64,000 nucleotides of DNA from CAZHAX01 sp964530325 (GTDB taxonomy: Bacteria; Chloroflexota; Anaerolineae; B4-G1), in contig CAZHAX010000001.1 in the NCBI GenBank assembly GCA_964530325.1, positions 62,001-126,000 of the forward strand, written 5' to 3'. Below, piece by piece: positions 15,055-29,267 of this stretch. Position 1 is the stretch's first letter. Each line of letters opens with the position of its first letter. The notes under the pieces are model-generated. The model had not been told where the DNA came from and ran no database searches. It worked only from the letters and a program-made list of their open reading frames with translations. A program made the position numbers and the translations under genes.

Positions 15055-16044
15055 CTACTCTGCCGAGAAGGACCGGTACCACTCTATCGTCTCCTTCAGT
15101 CCGTCCTCGAGCGAGTAGGCAGGCTTCCAGCCCAGGACTCGCTCCGCCTTGGTGCTGTCGAGATACTGGTCCTGGATCTCGTTCGAGATGTCATCGAGTA
15201 CCTTTGGCTCCACGTCCGGGTGGTCGGACAGGGCGATAATGGTCTGCACGATTTCGATCACCGATCGAGGGTGGTTGGTGCCGAAGTTGAAGGCCTCGCC
15301 TCGCACCTCATCTCGATCCATCTGTTCCGCCAGCGTCATGTAAGCGCGCACGCAGTCCTGCACGTAGATGTAGTCGCGGAGAGGAGTGCCGTCTGAGCGC
15401 ACTATCGGCTGCTCGCCCTTCAGGGCAGAGCGGATCGTCCCCGGCACAATGCGATTCCAGTTCAAGTCGCCACCGCCGTATATGTTGGCACAGCGGGCGA
15501 CGGCCAGAGGAGAATCATACGAGACCGCGTAGGCCTGGGAGACCAGATCGGCGCAGGCCTTGGAGACGTCGTAGGGGTGGCGTCCCTGCAGTGGCGTATC
15601 CTCGGTGTAGGGCAGGGTGGGTGGCGTCCCATAGGCCTTGTCGCTCGAGGCGACCATCAGTCTGTGCACTGTCGGGCAGCGACGCGCTGCCTCCAGGACC
15701 GTCCAGGTGCCCCGGATGTTCGACTCGAACGTGGAGAGAGGAGCCCGGTTGGCGATTGTGACTATCGTCTGGGCTGCCAGGTGGAAGACCGCCTCCACCT
15801 CGTACTCGTTCAGCGCGCGCTCCATTAACTCATAGTCGGCGACGTCGCCACGGACGGCGGCGATCCTGTCGATGTAGCCCGAATAACGCAGCTGGGAGAA
15901 CGGTACGTCATCACGCACCAGTCCCACGACTGCGGCTCCGGCGTCGACCAGGGCTGCCGTCAACCAAGAGCCAAGGAGACCGGTGCAGCCTGTCACCAGA
16001 GTAGGCCGATCTTGCCAGAACTCTGTGGACTGTGTATCTACCAT
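15055..16044 (-). CDS. rfbG: CDP-glucose 4,6-dehydratase
   Basis: A 329-residue extended SDR. It has TGCTGLLGSWL (NAD site), HLAAQTIV, MVASSDKAYG with YDVSK (Tyr/Lys), and RCANIYGGGDLNWNRIVPGT, which is typical of RfbG/DdhB. It converts CDP-glucose to CDP-4-keto-6-deoxyglucose, the substrate for RfbH. The start is the ATG at 16044, seven bases inside the end of rfbF, with GAGGAG 11 bases upstream; the frame extends to a GTG at 16071 without need. The order rfbF-rfbG-rfbH matches known CDP-dideoxyhexose clusters. Confidence 0.93.
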   Translation of the reverse strand: MVDTQSTEFWQDRPTLVTGCTGLLGSWLTAALVDAGAAVVGLVRDDVPFSQLRYSGYIDRIAAVRGDVADYELMERALNEYEVEAVFHLAAQTIVTIANRAPLSTFESNIRGTWTVLEAARRCPTVHRLMVASSDKAYGTPPTLPYTEDTPLQGRHPYDVSKACADLVSQAYAVSYDSPLAVARCANIYGGGDLNWNRIVPGTIRSALKGEQPIVRSDGTPLRDYIYVQDCVRAYMTLAEQMDRDEVRGEAFNFGTNHPRSVIEIVQTIIALSDHPDVEPKVLDDISNEIQDQYLDSTKAERVLGWKPAYSLEDGLKETIEWYRSFSAE

Positions 16045-16812
16045 ACCTTCCACGGCTCCTCTTCCTTCCACAGCGCGCTCATCTGCTGCGCGTCCTTGAA
16101 TGTGTCCATCGCTCTCCAGAAACCTGTGTGCTCGTAGACGGCCAGCTGCCCATCTGCTGCCAGGCGCTGCAGCGGCTCTCGCTCGAGCACGACGTCGTCG
16201 CCGCCGTCGAGGTACTCCAGTGCGCCGCGTTCGAAGACGAAGAAGCCGCCGTTTATCAGGCCGTCCACCACTGGCTTCTCGTCGAATGATGTGGCTAGCC
16301 CCTTCTGATCCGTCCCCAGCACCCCAAAGCGCAATTGGGCGTGCACACCCGTGACCGTAGCCAGGCGGCCCATCTGTCTGTGAAAGGCCAGCAGCTTCTT
16401 CAGGTCGATGTCGGCTACGCCGTCGCCGTAGGTAACGAAGAATGTGCCGCCGCTGACGTACCGCGCTGCCTTGCGAATGCGCGCCCCGGTCATCACGTCC
16501 AGCCCGGTGTCCGCGAAGGTGATGCGCCAGCCCTGGTCAGGGTGGGATTCATGGTACTCGATGGCGGGCGGCGTACCCAGGGTGATCGTCAGATCGCGGC
16601 TCAGCTGCCCATATTCCAGGAAGTACCTCTTGATCTCATCGGCATGGTGGCCCATAGCCAGAATGAACTCGGCGAACCCCTGGGCGGCATAGATCTTCAT
16701 CACGTGCCACAGGACGGGTCGCTGGTCGATTACGAACATCTCCTTCTTGGTGGCGGTCTCGCCGTGCATGCGTGTGCTCAATCCTCCGCAGAGGATGATG
16801 GTGGATAGCTTC

Positions 16813-16823
<11 letters not shown>
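16038..16823 (-). CDS. rfbF: Glucose-1-phosphate cytidylyltransferase
   Basis: A 261-residue nucleotidyltransferase. LCGGLSTRM (nucleotide site), EMFVIDQRPVLWHVMKIY, YGDGVADID (metal) and NGGFFVFE are as in RfbF/DdhA. It makes CDP-glucose from CTP and glucose-1-phosphate. The ATG at 16823 lies 11 bases inside the end of mtnA, so the two genes are translated together. It supplies the first activated sugar for the rest of the operon. Confidence 0.94.
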
Positions 16824-17874
<1,051 letters not shown>

Positions 17875-17912
17875 GTCAGTCTGGCCCCGGAAGAAACCCC
17901 GCGCGGCGCGCT

Positions 17913-17941
17913 ATCGTATCATGCGGCTACGGCTTTGTCAA
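17913..17941 (-). promoter_or_regulatory. Promoter of the mtnA/CDP-deoxysugar operon
   Basis: Minus strand: TTGACA (17941-17936), 17-base spacer, TACGAT (17918-17913). A start near 17906 gives a leader of about 30 bases. It lies directly downstream of the rpoC terminator, so the operon is independent of rpoC. Confidence 0.75.
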
Positions 17942-18010
17942 ATACAATCGCTGTTGGCGGTGGCGGGCAACCGGCCCGCCTTCGCCCAAAGACGCCTGCT
18001 GGGAGCAGGC

Positions 18011-18050
18011 AACAAAAGGCGCGGCAGGGTCTTACAGGCACTGCCGCGCC
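18011..18050 (-). terminator. Intrinsic terminator of rpoC
   Basis: Minus strand: GGCGCGGCAG pairs with CTGCCGCGCC (ten perfect pairs; arms at 18050-18041 and 18027-18018, 13-base loop), followed by TTTTGTT. It lies 20 bases after the rpoC stop codon. Confidence 0.9.
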
Positions 18051-18070
18051 GTTCTCGTTCGTATGTGCCG

Positions 18071-22366
<4,296 letters not shown>

Positions 22367-22508
22367 AGATCTCCTAGAGGATAATCGCACGCGGGGGCCG
22401 GTGCTGAGCCCTGCCGTGCCGCCATGCGCCAAAGAAGCGCCTAGACTGCTGCCCAGCGCTCCGTTGTCGTCGATTCCTGTGTTGTCGCCATCACTGCGTC
22501 GGCCCGTC

Positions 22509-22536
22509 ATTATAGCGCTTTCTTCGGGTTTGTCAA
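22509..22536 (-). promoter_or_regulatory. Promoter of rpoC
   Basis: Minus strand: TTGACA (22536-22531), 16-base spacer, TATAAT (22514-22509), both boxes consensus. The start near 22502 gives a leader of about 135 bases with no hairpin or riboswitch I could recognise. Within the gene-free 22367-22749 I see only this promoter, the divergent one at 22665 and the two leaders. Confidence 0.85.
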
Positions 22537-22664
22537 GGCCCCGTCTGGTAAATCTGCCCTGATTCGAGCGCTGCAGAACGGCCGATCGTGCACCAGTCGT
22601 CCCGGTGCCACTTCCCCTGGTCTGAGGCGTCCCAGTCCGCGGCTGGCGCCTGCAGGCTTGCAGC

Positions 22665-22693
22665 TTGACAACTTGCTTTACCTGTGGTACGCT
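22665..22693 (+). promoter_or_regulatory. Promoter of the roadblock/V4R gene pair
   Basis: TTGACA (22665-22670), 17-base spacer, TACGCT (22688-22693). The start near 22700 leaves about 50 bases before the GTG at 22750. It diverges from the rpoC promoter. Confidence 0.7.
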
Positions 22694-22749
22694 CGCCCAA
22701 GCCTCGTGCCCAGAGGCTAGATCGGGGTGGTGGCGTCAAGGAGGCGATT

Positions 22750-23130
22750 GTGGCAGAGATATCTCGTACCGAGGAACTGGTCCAGCGCCTGCAGTCTCTG
22801 CAGATGACGACGCCGGACATCGAGGCTACGGCGATAGTGAGCGTCGATGGTCTTACGATCGCGTCCTCTCTGCCAGCCGGCGTAGGCGAGGACCGGGTCT
22901 CGGCGATGTCGGCCGCGATGCTGGCTCTGGGTGAACGGATCGCCAGTGAGTTGGGGAGGGGCACGCTGGACGAGGTGTATGTGAAAGGGGAGAACGGGTA
23001 CGTGATACTTCGCGCCGTTGGCGAGGAGGCGGTGCTGACCGTGCTGGCTCGCCAGCAGACGAAGCTGGGCCTCCTGTTTCTCGATATGCGCCGTGCCTGC
23101 GACGATCTGGCCGATTTGCTGCACGAGTAG
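22750..23130 (+). CDS. Roadblock/LC7 domain protein
   Basis: A 126-residue protein with a single roadblock/LC7 fold: an N-terminal helix, then ATAIVSVDGLTIASSLP, then a helical stretch AMLALGERIASELG, and beta strands DEVYVKGENGYVILRAVG and AVLTVLA. Such proteins often regulate small GTPases (MglB-like), but no GTPase gene is adjacent. The GTG at 22750 follows AAGGAGG by five bases, so the longer frame from 22684 (which overlaps the promoter) is not used. It is 27 bases upstream of the V4R-domain gene and surely co-transcribed with it. Confidence 0.88.
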   Translation: MAEISRTEELVQRLQSLQMTTPDIEATAIVSVDGLTIASSLPAGVGEDRVSAMSAAMLALGERIASELGRGTLDEVYVKGENGYVILRAVGEEAVLTVLARQQTKLGLLFLDMRRACDDLADLLHE

Positions 23131-23157
23131 AGCTGGGCGCCACAAGGAGGCGACGAC

Positions 23158-23790
23158 GTGCCGCGCATTGAACCGAGTGGCTACTACTACCCCAATCTTA
23201 TCGCTCGCATCTACCTCGAGTCTATGGAAGAGGTGATGGGCAGCAACGGGCTCAAGGCGGTCCTCCATCTGGCCGGCCTGTCCCACCTGGCCGCCGAGTT
23301 CCCGCCAGCCAACCTGGAGAGAGAATTCGACTTCGCAGACTACTCCACGCTCAATCAGGCGCTGGAGGAGATGTATGGGCCGCGGGCCGGACGTGGCCTG
23401 GGCCTTCGAGCCGGCCGCGCCTCATTCTCCCGAGGAATAGACCAACTCGGCCCACTGATCGGCATCACCGAGCAGGCCTTCAAGCTGATGACCATGGAGG
23501 CGAAACTGAAGGCCGGTATCCCGGCCATGGCCCGGCTCTTCACGGAGTTCAGCGACCAGAAGAGCACCGTCGAGGATCACGGCGAGTACTACGCCTACAC
23601 AATGAATCCCTGTCCGGTGTGTTGGGGACGAACGGCGGACAAGCCCATCTGCTATGCGGGTAGGGGGCTGTTGGAGGCGGGGCTGCACTGGGTTACAGAC
23701 GGGCGCGAGTTCCGCGTCGACGAGATCGAGTGCGTCGCCGCAGGCGGCGAGGCCTGCGTCTACGCGATCTACAAGGAGCCCGTGGGATAG
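23158..23790 (+). CDS. V4R-like domain protein
   Basis: A 210-residue protein. Its C-terminal third resembles the V4R (4-vinyl reductase) domain: CPVCWGRT, then FRVDEIECVAAGGEACVYAI, where Cys residues could bind zinc or a ligand. The N-terminal two thirds are helical and resemble the heme-NO-binding-associated or bacteriochlorophyll 4-vinyl reductase-like families. V4R domains bind small hydrophobic molecules and often sit in regulators. The GTG start follows AAGGAGG by seven bases. Pairing with a roadblock protein suggests a signalling rather than enzymatic role; this is inference. Confidence 0.78.
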   Translation: MPRIEPSGYYYPNLIARIYLESMEEVMGSNGLKAVLHLAGLSHLAAEFPPANLEREFDFADYSTLNQALEEMYGPRAGRGLGLRAGRASFSRGIDQLGPLIGITEQAFKLMTMEAKLKAGIPAMARLFTEFSDQKSTVEDHGEYYAYTMNPCPVCWGRTADKPICYAGRGLLEAGLHWVTDGREFRVDEIECVAAGGEACVYAIYKEPVG

Positions 23791-23986
23791 CGGTCGGGCT
23801 GGCCCCTGACCGCTTGGGCACCGGCACCATGACGGCCTGGGCAGCTCAGCCATCGCTGCTGCGGGCAGGCGTGGGACCGGGCGGGCGTTGCCAGCACGCG
23901 TAGAATAGCAGCACAGACACCCCCGGCAGGACGAATGCGGCAGGACCGCGGGCGCTCGGCCGGGGCGCATTCATGAATGGGCATCG

Positions 23987-24730
23987 ATGAGGACTACGGT
24001 CGTCGTTCCGACATACGACGAGGCGAACAACATCCGGCCCATGGCCGAGGAGCTGCTCGGTCTGGGCATCCCGGAGCTGGACGTTCTGTTCGTCGATGAC
24101 GATTCACCGGATGGCACAGGCCGCATCGCTGACGAGCTCCGCTTCGAGCATCCAGGTCGCGTCAACGTCGTCCACCGCCTGGGCCAGCGCGGGCTGGGCC
24201 GGGCATACCTGGCGGGCTTCCGCTGGGCGCTCGAACAGGGCGCCTCCGCTATCGTGCAGATGGACTGTGACTTCTCCCATCCGCCCGAGCACGTCCACAC
24301 CTTCCTGGAATGCCTGCCTGACTATGACGTCGTGGTGGGCTCCCGCTACGTGGAGGGCGGCAAGACGGACGATCGGTGGGGGTGGGGGAGATGGCTGCTC
24401 TCCTGGTGGGCGAACAGCGTCTACACGCGGGTGCTATTGGGCTGCAGGGTCAAGGACGCGACGGCCGGGTTCAAGTGCTGGCGAAGGGAGACGCTGGAGG
24501 GAATCGACCTGCGCCGCATCCGGTCGCAGGGCTACGTGTTTCAGGTCGAGATGGCCTACGTGACCGAGCGGCTTGGCTACCGCGTGCTTGAGACTCCCAT
24601 CTATTTCCAAGACCGGCGCATCGGCCGCTCCAAGATGTCCGTTCCGGTGAAGATCGAGGCCGCGCTGCGTGTGCTCGAAGTCCGCTGGCGCCACCGGCGG
24701 CTGCGGGCGGGCGACCGACTGCCGGTATGA
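23987..24730 (+). CDS. Polyprenyl-phosphate beta-D-mannosyltransferase (DPM1-like)
   Basis: A 247-residue GT2 enzyme closely resembling dolichol-phosphate mannosyltransferase: VVVPTYDEANNI, DDDSPDGTG, QMDCDFSHPPE (metal and acceptor region), GSRYVEGG, and DATAGFKCWRRE. There is no C-terminal membrane domain. It would transfer mannose from GDP-mannose to a polyprenyl phosphate at the inner face of the membrane, giving the donor used by GT-C glycosyltransferases. It overlaps the next gene, which encodes a GT-C-like YfhO domain, by four bases (ATGA). The start ATG lacks a strong ribosome site. Confidence 0.88.
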   Translation: MRTTVVVPTYDEANNIRPMAEELLGLGIPELDVLFVDDDSPDGTGRIADELRFEHPGRVNVVHRLGQRGLGRAYLAGFRWALEQGASAIVQMDCDFSHPPEHVHTFLECLPDYDVVVGSRYVEGGKTDDRWGWGRWLLSWWANSVYTRVLLGCRVKDATAGFKCWRRETLEGIDLRRIRSQGYVFQVEMAYVTERLGYRVLETPIYFQDRRIGRSKMSVPVKIEAALRVLEVRWRHRRLRAGDRLPV

Positions 24731-27700
24731 TCCGCAGAGCCCTGCCCGAGCTGGGCGTAGTCGCGCTGCTTCTGCTGCTGCCTCTCCTGCTCCTGGCGCC
24801 TGTCGTGCTAGGTTCGCAGACGCTCCTCCCGGCCGATACCCTCTTTCAGTTCGAGCCCTACCGTTCCGACGCCGAAGAGCTCGGCGTGGGCTACCCGGAC
24901 AACCACCTCGTAGCCGACCTGATTCTGCAGAACTATGCCTGGAAGAGGCTCGCCGTCGAGGCGATCGATGAGGGCGAGCTGCCGCTGTGGGATCCCTACC
25001 TCTTCTCGGGACATCCCTTCCTGGCCAACGGTCAGCATTCTGCGCTGTATCCGCTGAGCCTGGTGTTCTACGTGCTTCCGCTGTGGCGCGCCTACGGCGT
25101 CTTCGCCTGGCTGCAGCTGGGGCTGGCTGGAGTGTTCACCTATCTCCTCGCGCGCGTGCTTGGCACGCGCCGGCTCGGCGGCATGGTGGCGGCCATTACG
25201 TTCGAGCTGAGCGGCTTCATGCTCGCCTCGTCTGCGGCCCATCCGATGGTCATCGCGGGCGCGGCTTGGCTGCCATTTGTCTTGGCGATGGTGGAGCTGG
25301 TCGTCCGCCAGCGGCCTCTGCTGGGCGATCGCCCCGCCAGCCTGCCGTGGGCTCTCCTGGGCGCGCTCGGTCTGGGCTGCCACATACTGGCCGGCCACGC
25401 CGAGAATACCTACTTCGTGCTGCTGGTGACCGCAGCCTTCGCGCTGTGGCGGCTTGCCTTCTCGACCTGGGGCGACGAGGGATCCGGCTCCCCAGGTGGC
25501 TTCGTGCAGCGAGCTCTCCGGCCCGCCCTCTGGATCGGCGTCATGCTGGCCCTGGGATTGGCTCTCGGGGCGGTCCAGCTCCTACCCCTCCTGGAGGTGG
25601 CCTCCGATAGTTTCCGCGGTGGAGAAGCCGCGGCCAGCCTGCAGCAGGTTCTCGAATGGGCCTACCCCCCGCGCCGCTTGATCGCATTCCTGGTGCCGAA
25701 CTTCTTCGGCAATCCCGCCCACCACGGCTATCTGGACCTATTCACCCTCAGCTGGCAGCCGGCGCCCGATACCGGCAGTGCCCGGTTCATCTATTGGGGC
25801 GTCAAGAACTACGTGGAGGGCGCGGCCTACGTTGGCCTCCTGCCGCTGCTGCTGGCTCTGGTTGGCGTCCTGCATGCCCGGGCTGTCCGGCCCAGAGATC
25901 AGAGGAGCGTGCTGGCACGGCTCCGGGGCTGGTTCCGCGGGCCGCACGTCCCGTTCTTCACCCTGCTGGCCCTGTTCTCGCTGGCTTGTGTCTTTGGCAC
26001 GCCGCTCTACGGCCTCGTCTATGCCCTGCCCTTCCTCAGCCAATCCCACTCGCCCTTCCGCTGGGTCTTCCCATTTGCCCTGTCGATCGCCGTACTGGCG
26101 GGCTTTGGAGCGGAGGCCGTGCGCCGCGGCCGGAGCGCCAGCAGCGGGACGGTATCCCGGCGGGGCGGCCTGGCGAGACTGCTACTCCTTGGGGCAGATT
26201 CCTCCCTCGTCACCTGGCTGGCCGCTGCTGCCTTCTGGGGTGGGATCCTGACGCTGGCCGTTCTGGGCGCCAGCCGCCTCTTCTATGAGCGAATCGAGCC
26301 ACTGGTCAGCTATGCCTTCCAGTCGCTGGCCAACGCGTCCCAGGCCTTCCCGGACCACAATGCCTTCTACTCGTATGAAGTGCTGTGGCTGGCGCTTTGC
26401 GGGCTGCTGCTGACGGGAGCGGGCATCGTCCTGCGGGTCAGCCGCTGCCCCATCTCGGTCCGAGGCAGGCCGGTATGGGAGTACCTGGCGCTGGGGCTGA
26501 TGATACTCGACCTGGCTGCCTTCGGCGCAGGCTTCCACCCCACGATCGATCCGTCTCTAGTCGAGCACCGGCCGGCGGCAATCGAGTTTCTGCAGCGGGA
26601 CGAATCGCTCTGGCGGTACGCGACGTATACGCCTGGAGGCACGAGCCGGACGATGCAGCCCAACGTCGGCATCTTCTTTGGGCTCCAGACCGTAGCCGGC
26701 TACGACTCGCTGTTCCCGCGGCAATATGCCGACTTCATGGGCTTGATCGAGGAGCAGGATGAGCTTCTCTACCTCAGAATTGCGCCGTTCAGCGAACCTT
26801 CCAGTCTGGAGAGCCCTCTTGTAGACCTGCTCAACGTCAAGTACGTTGTCACCGAAGCGGAAGTGCCAAGCGACAAGTATGAGCTCGTCTACCGCGATGA
26901 AGCGGTGGGTATCTATGAGAACAAGAGTGTTCTGCCCCGTGCCTTCACGCTGCCTATCTCGGCGACGGTCGAGGCCGAGGACACCGCCGCCGCGCTCCTC
27001 GAGTACGACCCGCACCAGTTCGTTGTGGTCGACCAGGCATCCGGCATCCATCGTCCGGCATCGAGCATCGAGCATCCGGCACCGGCCATAGGGCAATCCA
27101 TATCTAGCTACGCTCTGAACGACGTCGTGGTGACAGCGACGGTCTCTGAGACGAGCTGGTTGGTCCTGGCCGATAGCTACTTCCCGGGCTGGCGGGCCTA
27201 CGTGAGGAGCGCCGGGCAGGAGAGCGAGCAGGAGACGGACGTACACCTGGTCGACGGCAACTTCCGCGGCGTAGTGCTGCAGCCAGGCGCGTGGACCATT
27301 CGCTTCTCGTACAGCCCGGACAGCGTGAAGATAGGCCTCTTCACCTCGTTCCTTGCCGGGATGGTGCTTCTCTTCCTGGCCGGGCTCTACCTGTGGCGGC
27401 TCTTCTACCGTGACGCGGACGAATCGAACACAGTGCGGCGGGTGGCCAAGAACTCGTTCGCTCCGATCGTCCTCAACCTGTTCAACCAGGCGATAATCCT
27501 GGGCTTCGCCGCCGTCGTGGCACGGATCCTGGGCCCGCAGGGAAGCGGCCGTTACGACACCGCAGTCGCCGTCTACCTGTGGTTCGAGACGATAGTCAGC
27601 TTCGGCCTTGACGCCTACCTAATACGTGAGGCCGCCCGTGACCGGGCACGTGCACGGGAGGTCTTCGTCAATGCCACTCTGCTCCGCCTGATCCTCTTCG

Positions 27701-28911
27701 GGGCAGTGGTCCCCGTCCTGGCGGCCTACCTCCTGGGCCAGCAGGGGCTCGGCGAGCCGCTGCCGCAGGAGACGGTCTGGGCCCTGCTGCTGCTCTACGT
27801 CGGCTTGCTCCCCGGTTTCGCGGCGAACGGTCTGGGCTCCATGTTCCGGGCCTGCGAGAAGCATGAGTACCCGGCCGTCGTTCAGACTGTGACGACAATC
27901 ATCCGGGTCACGCTGGGCATGGCTGCCCTATCGGCCGGGCTGGGAGTGGTCGGTCTGGCCGGGGCAGCGATACTCACAAACTTGGCTACGCTGATCATCC
28001 TCGCCGTGATCGCCAGGCGTACGCTCTGGCCCGGGCTGCTGGGCGGTCGCCCCAGGGTCGCCGGCGCGCTGCAGCGCTCGATGCTCAGCGCGGGCTGGCC
28101 GCTGATGGCCTCGATTCTGCTCCAACAGCTATTCCCCGGCCTGAACATCCTCCTGCTGCAGCAGTTCCAGGGAGACACTGCGGTCGGCTGGTACGGCGCC
28201 GCACGGCGGTGGGTCGACGCGCTGGTCATCATACCGTCGTTCTTCACCATTGCCGTCTTCCCTGTCATGTCCCGCCAGGCCGCGGAGGACCGGCCGGCGC
28301 TGCTCCGCTCCTATAGGTTGAGCGTGAAGCTGCTGACGATAGTCGCCCTGCCGGCCGCGGTGCTGGTCGCGCAACTGGCCACTCCTCTGGTAGGAGTGCT
28401 GGGCGGCGGGGAGTACCTGCCGCAGGGTGCGGTCATACTGCGGATTCTGATCTGGTCGATTATCTTCGGCTGGTTCAACAGCCTGACCAATTACGTCCTG
28501 ATAGCTCTAGACCGCCAGCGCTTCGTACTGGTTGCCTCCGCCATCCGCGTCGCGTTCACGGTTGTTGCCAATCTGCTCGCCGTGCCCACAGCCGGCTTCG
28601 TGGCTTCGGCGCTGATCATGATCGGCGGCGAGCTGGTGCTGGCGCTGCTCTTCTACGCGGACGTGCGGCGTCGGCTCGGTGCTATCCGGCTTCTGCCTGC
28701 GCTGGCGCGGCCGCTTCTCGCGGGCGCTGCCATGGGCGCCTCGGTACTGGTGCTCTCCCATATCAGCCCCGTCCTGGCCCTGTTGGCCGGAGTGATCGTC
28801 TATCCGGCAGCGCTGCTCCTTCTGCGTGGCTTGTCAAGAGACGAACTGCAGATGCTGGCACCTGTAATCCCTGCGCGCCTGCGCCGGCTGGTGCGGCTTC
28901 CCGGTGAATGA
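24727..28911 (+). CDS. Giant fusion: YfhO-like GT-C protein + MOP-family flippase
   Basis: A 1394-residue membrane protein in one open frame. Residues 1 to about 890 match YfhO-type proteins: ADTL early, then LPLWDPYLFSGHPFLANGQHS in the first loop, around twelve helices, and a large extracytoplasmic domain (about 610-870) with SWLVLADSYFPGW. From about 898 (KNSFAPIVLNLFNQAIILG) the sequence becomes a polysaccharide flippase of the Wzx/MOP type with some 12-14 helices. The upstream DPM1-like enzyme would provide lipid-linked mannose. A single protein that flips a lipid-linked sugar and transfers it outside is an attractive reading, but it is inference. A 7-bp repeat tract (27037-27087) falls in the extracytoplasmic domain. 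Confidence 0.85.
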   Translation: MIRRALPELGVVALLLLLPLLLLAPVVLGSQTLLPADTLFQFEPYRSDAEELGVGYPDNHLVADLILQNYAWKRLAVEAIDEGELPLWDPYLFSGHPFLANGQHSALYPLSLVFYVLPLWRAYGVFAWLQLGLAGVFTYLLARVLGTRRLGGMVAAITFELSGFMLASSAAHPMVIAGAAWLPFVLAMVELVVRQRPLLGDRPASLPWALLGALGLGCHILAGHAENTYFVLLVTAAFALWRLAFSTWGDEGSGSPGGFVQRALRPALWIGVMLALGLALGAVQLLPLLEVASDSFRGGEAAASLQQVLEWAYPPRRLIAFLVPNFFGNPAHHGYLDLFTLSWQPAPDTGSARFIYWGVKNYVEGAAYVGLLPLLLALVGVLHARAVRPRDQRSVLARLRGWFRGPHVPFFTLLALFSLACVFGTPLYGLVYALPFLSQSHSPFRWVFPFALSIAVLAGFGAEAVRRGRSASSGTVSRRGGLARLLLLGADSSLVTWLAAAAFWGGILTLAVLGASRLFYERIEPLVSYAFQSLANASQAFPDHNAFYSYEVLWLALCGLLLTGAGIVLRVSRCPISVRGRPVWEYLALGLMILDLAAFGAGFHPTIDPSLVEHRPAAIEFLQRDESLWRYATYTPGGTSRTMQPNVGIFFGLQTVAGYDSLFPRQYADFMGLIEEQDELLYLRIAPFSEPSSLESPLVDLLNVKYVVTEAEVPSDKYELVYRDEAVGIYENKSVLPRAFTLPISATVEAEDTAAALLEYDPHQFVVVDQASGIHRPASSIEHPAPAIGQSISSYALNDVVVTATVSETSWLVLADSYFPGWRAYVRSAGQESEQETDVHLVDGNFRGVVLQPGAWTIRFSYSPDSVKIGLFTSFLAGMVLLFLAGLYLWRLFYRDADESNTVRRVAKNSFAPIVLNLFNQAIILGFAAVVARILGPQGSGRYDTAVAVYLWFETIVSFGLDAYLIREAARDRARAREVFVNATLLRLILFGAVVPVLAAYLLGQQGLGEPLPQETVWALLLLYVGLLPGFAANGLGSMFRACEKHEYPAVVQTVTTIIRVTLGMAALSAGLGVVGLAGAAILTNLATLIILAVIARRTLWPGLLGGRPRVAGALQRSMLSAGWPLMASILLQQLFPGLNILLLQQFQGDTAVGWYGAARRWVDALVIIPSFFTIAVFPVMSRQAAEDRPALLRSYRLSVKLLTIVALPAAVLVAQLATPLVGVLGGGEYLPQGAVILRILIWSIIFGWFNSLTNYVLIALDRQRFVLVASAIRVAFTVVANLLAVPTAGFVASALIMIGGELVLALLFYADVRRRLGAIRLLPALARPLLAGAAMGASVLVLSHISPVLALLAGVIVYPAALLLLRGLSRDELQMLAPVIPARLRRLVRLPGE
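27037..27087 (+). repeat. Degenerate 7-bp tandem repeat inside the YfhO domain
   Basis: Units of the form GCATCCG/GCATCGA/GCATCCA occur about six times in 51 bases, with one interruption. The tract is in frame and encodes a Pro/Ser/His-rich insertion (ASGIHRPASSIEHPAPAIG) in an extracytoplasmic loop. The same unit appears on the opposite strand in the intergenic tract at 41461-41487, so it is a dispersed repeat. Confidence 0.7.
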
Positions 28912-28957
28912 GGCAGCCTGTCAGCGCCTCGGAGATCACGCCAGGCGGTTCCTGTTC

Positions 28958-28986
28958 TTGTCGCTAGCCCACATATGCTGTACAAT
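28958..28986 (+). promoter_or_regulatory. Promoter of the small basic protein gene
   Basis: TTGTCG (28958-28963), 17-base spacer, TACAAT (28981-28986). The start near 28993 leaves about 50 bases before the GTG at 29043. Confidence 0.6.
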
Positions 28987-29042
28987 CGCCCCGGCGCCGG
29001 CGGAGTGGCTGGCGGCGAAAGCGTAGGATCAAGGAGGAGTGA

Positions 29043-29207
29043 GTGCGGACGAACAAAGACCGGCAGCGAGCGCGAAGGCAGGCCCGGCGGAAGAAGCTGC
29101 GCTATCTGCGCAGGCGGCTGGCCGAGGCGAAGACCAGCAAAGAGCGCGAGCAGCTGATCGATAAGATCCGCCGGGTGAGCCCTGCGGCGCCCATACCGGA
29201 AGAATAG
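29043..29207 (+). CDS. Small highly basic protein, DUF6800-like
   Basis: A 54-residue protein beginning at a GTG behind AAGGAGG. It is dominated by Arg and Lys in the first 30 residues (ARRQARRKKLRYLRRRL), followed by a short helical segment KEREQLIDKIRRVSP. The pattern fits the small DUF6800-type proteins, to which I assign it tentatively; their function is unknown, and nucleic acid binding is plausible given the charge. It has its own promoter and lies between the flippase fusion and the ligase fusion. Confidence 0.6.
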   Translation: MRTNKDRQRARRQARRKKLRYLRRRLAEAKTSKEREQLIDKIRRVSPAAPIPEE

Positions 29208-29267
29208 CCTGCCGCAGCCAGGGCGGCGGAGAGTGGGTCCCCCCGAACGGGCCGACATCGGGTATAG

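Noticed and set aside
22367..22502. A regulatory element in the rpoC leader
   Set aside because: I found no stable hairpin, ribosomal protein site mimic or riboswitch core in the 135 bases.
27037..27087. CRISPR-like repeat
   Set aside because: The unit is 7 bp without spacers and lies in frame in a coding region.
24727..28911. Artificial joining of two genes by a sequencing error
   Set aside because: The junction reads smoothly in frame with no nearby ribosome site or start typical of a separate flippase gene. An error cannot be fully excluded without reads.
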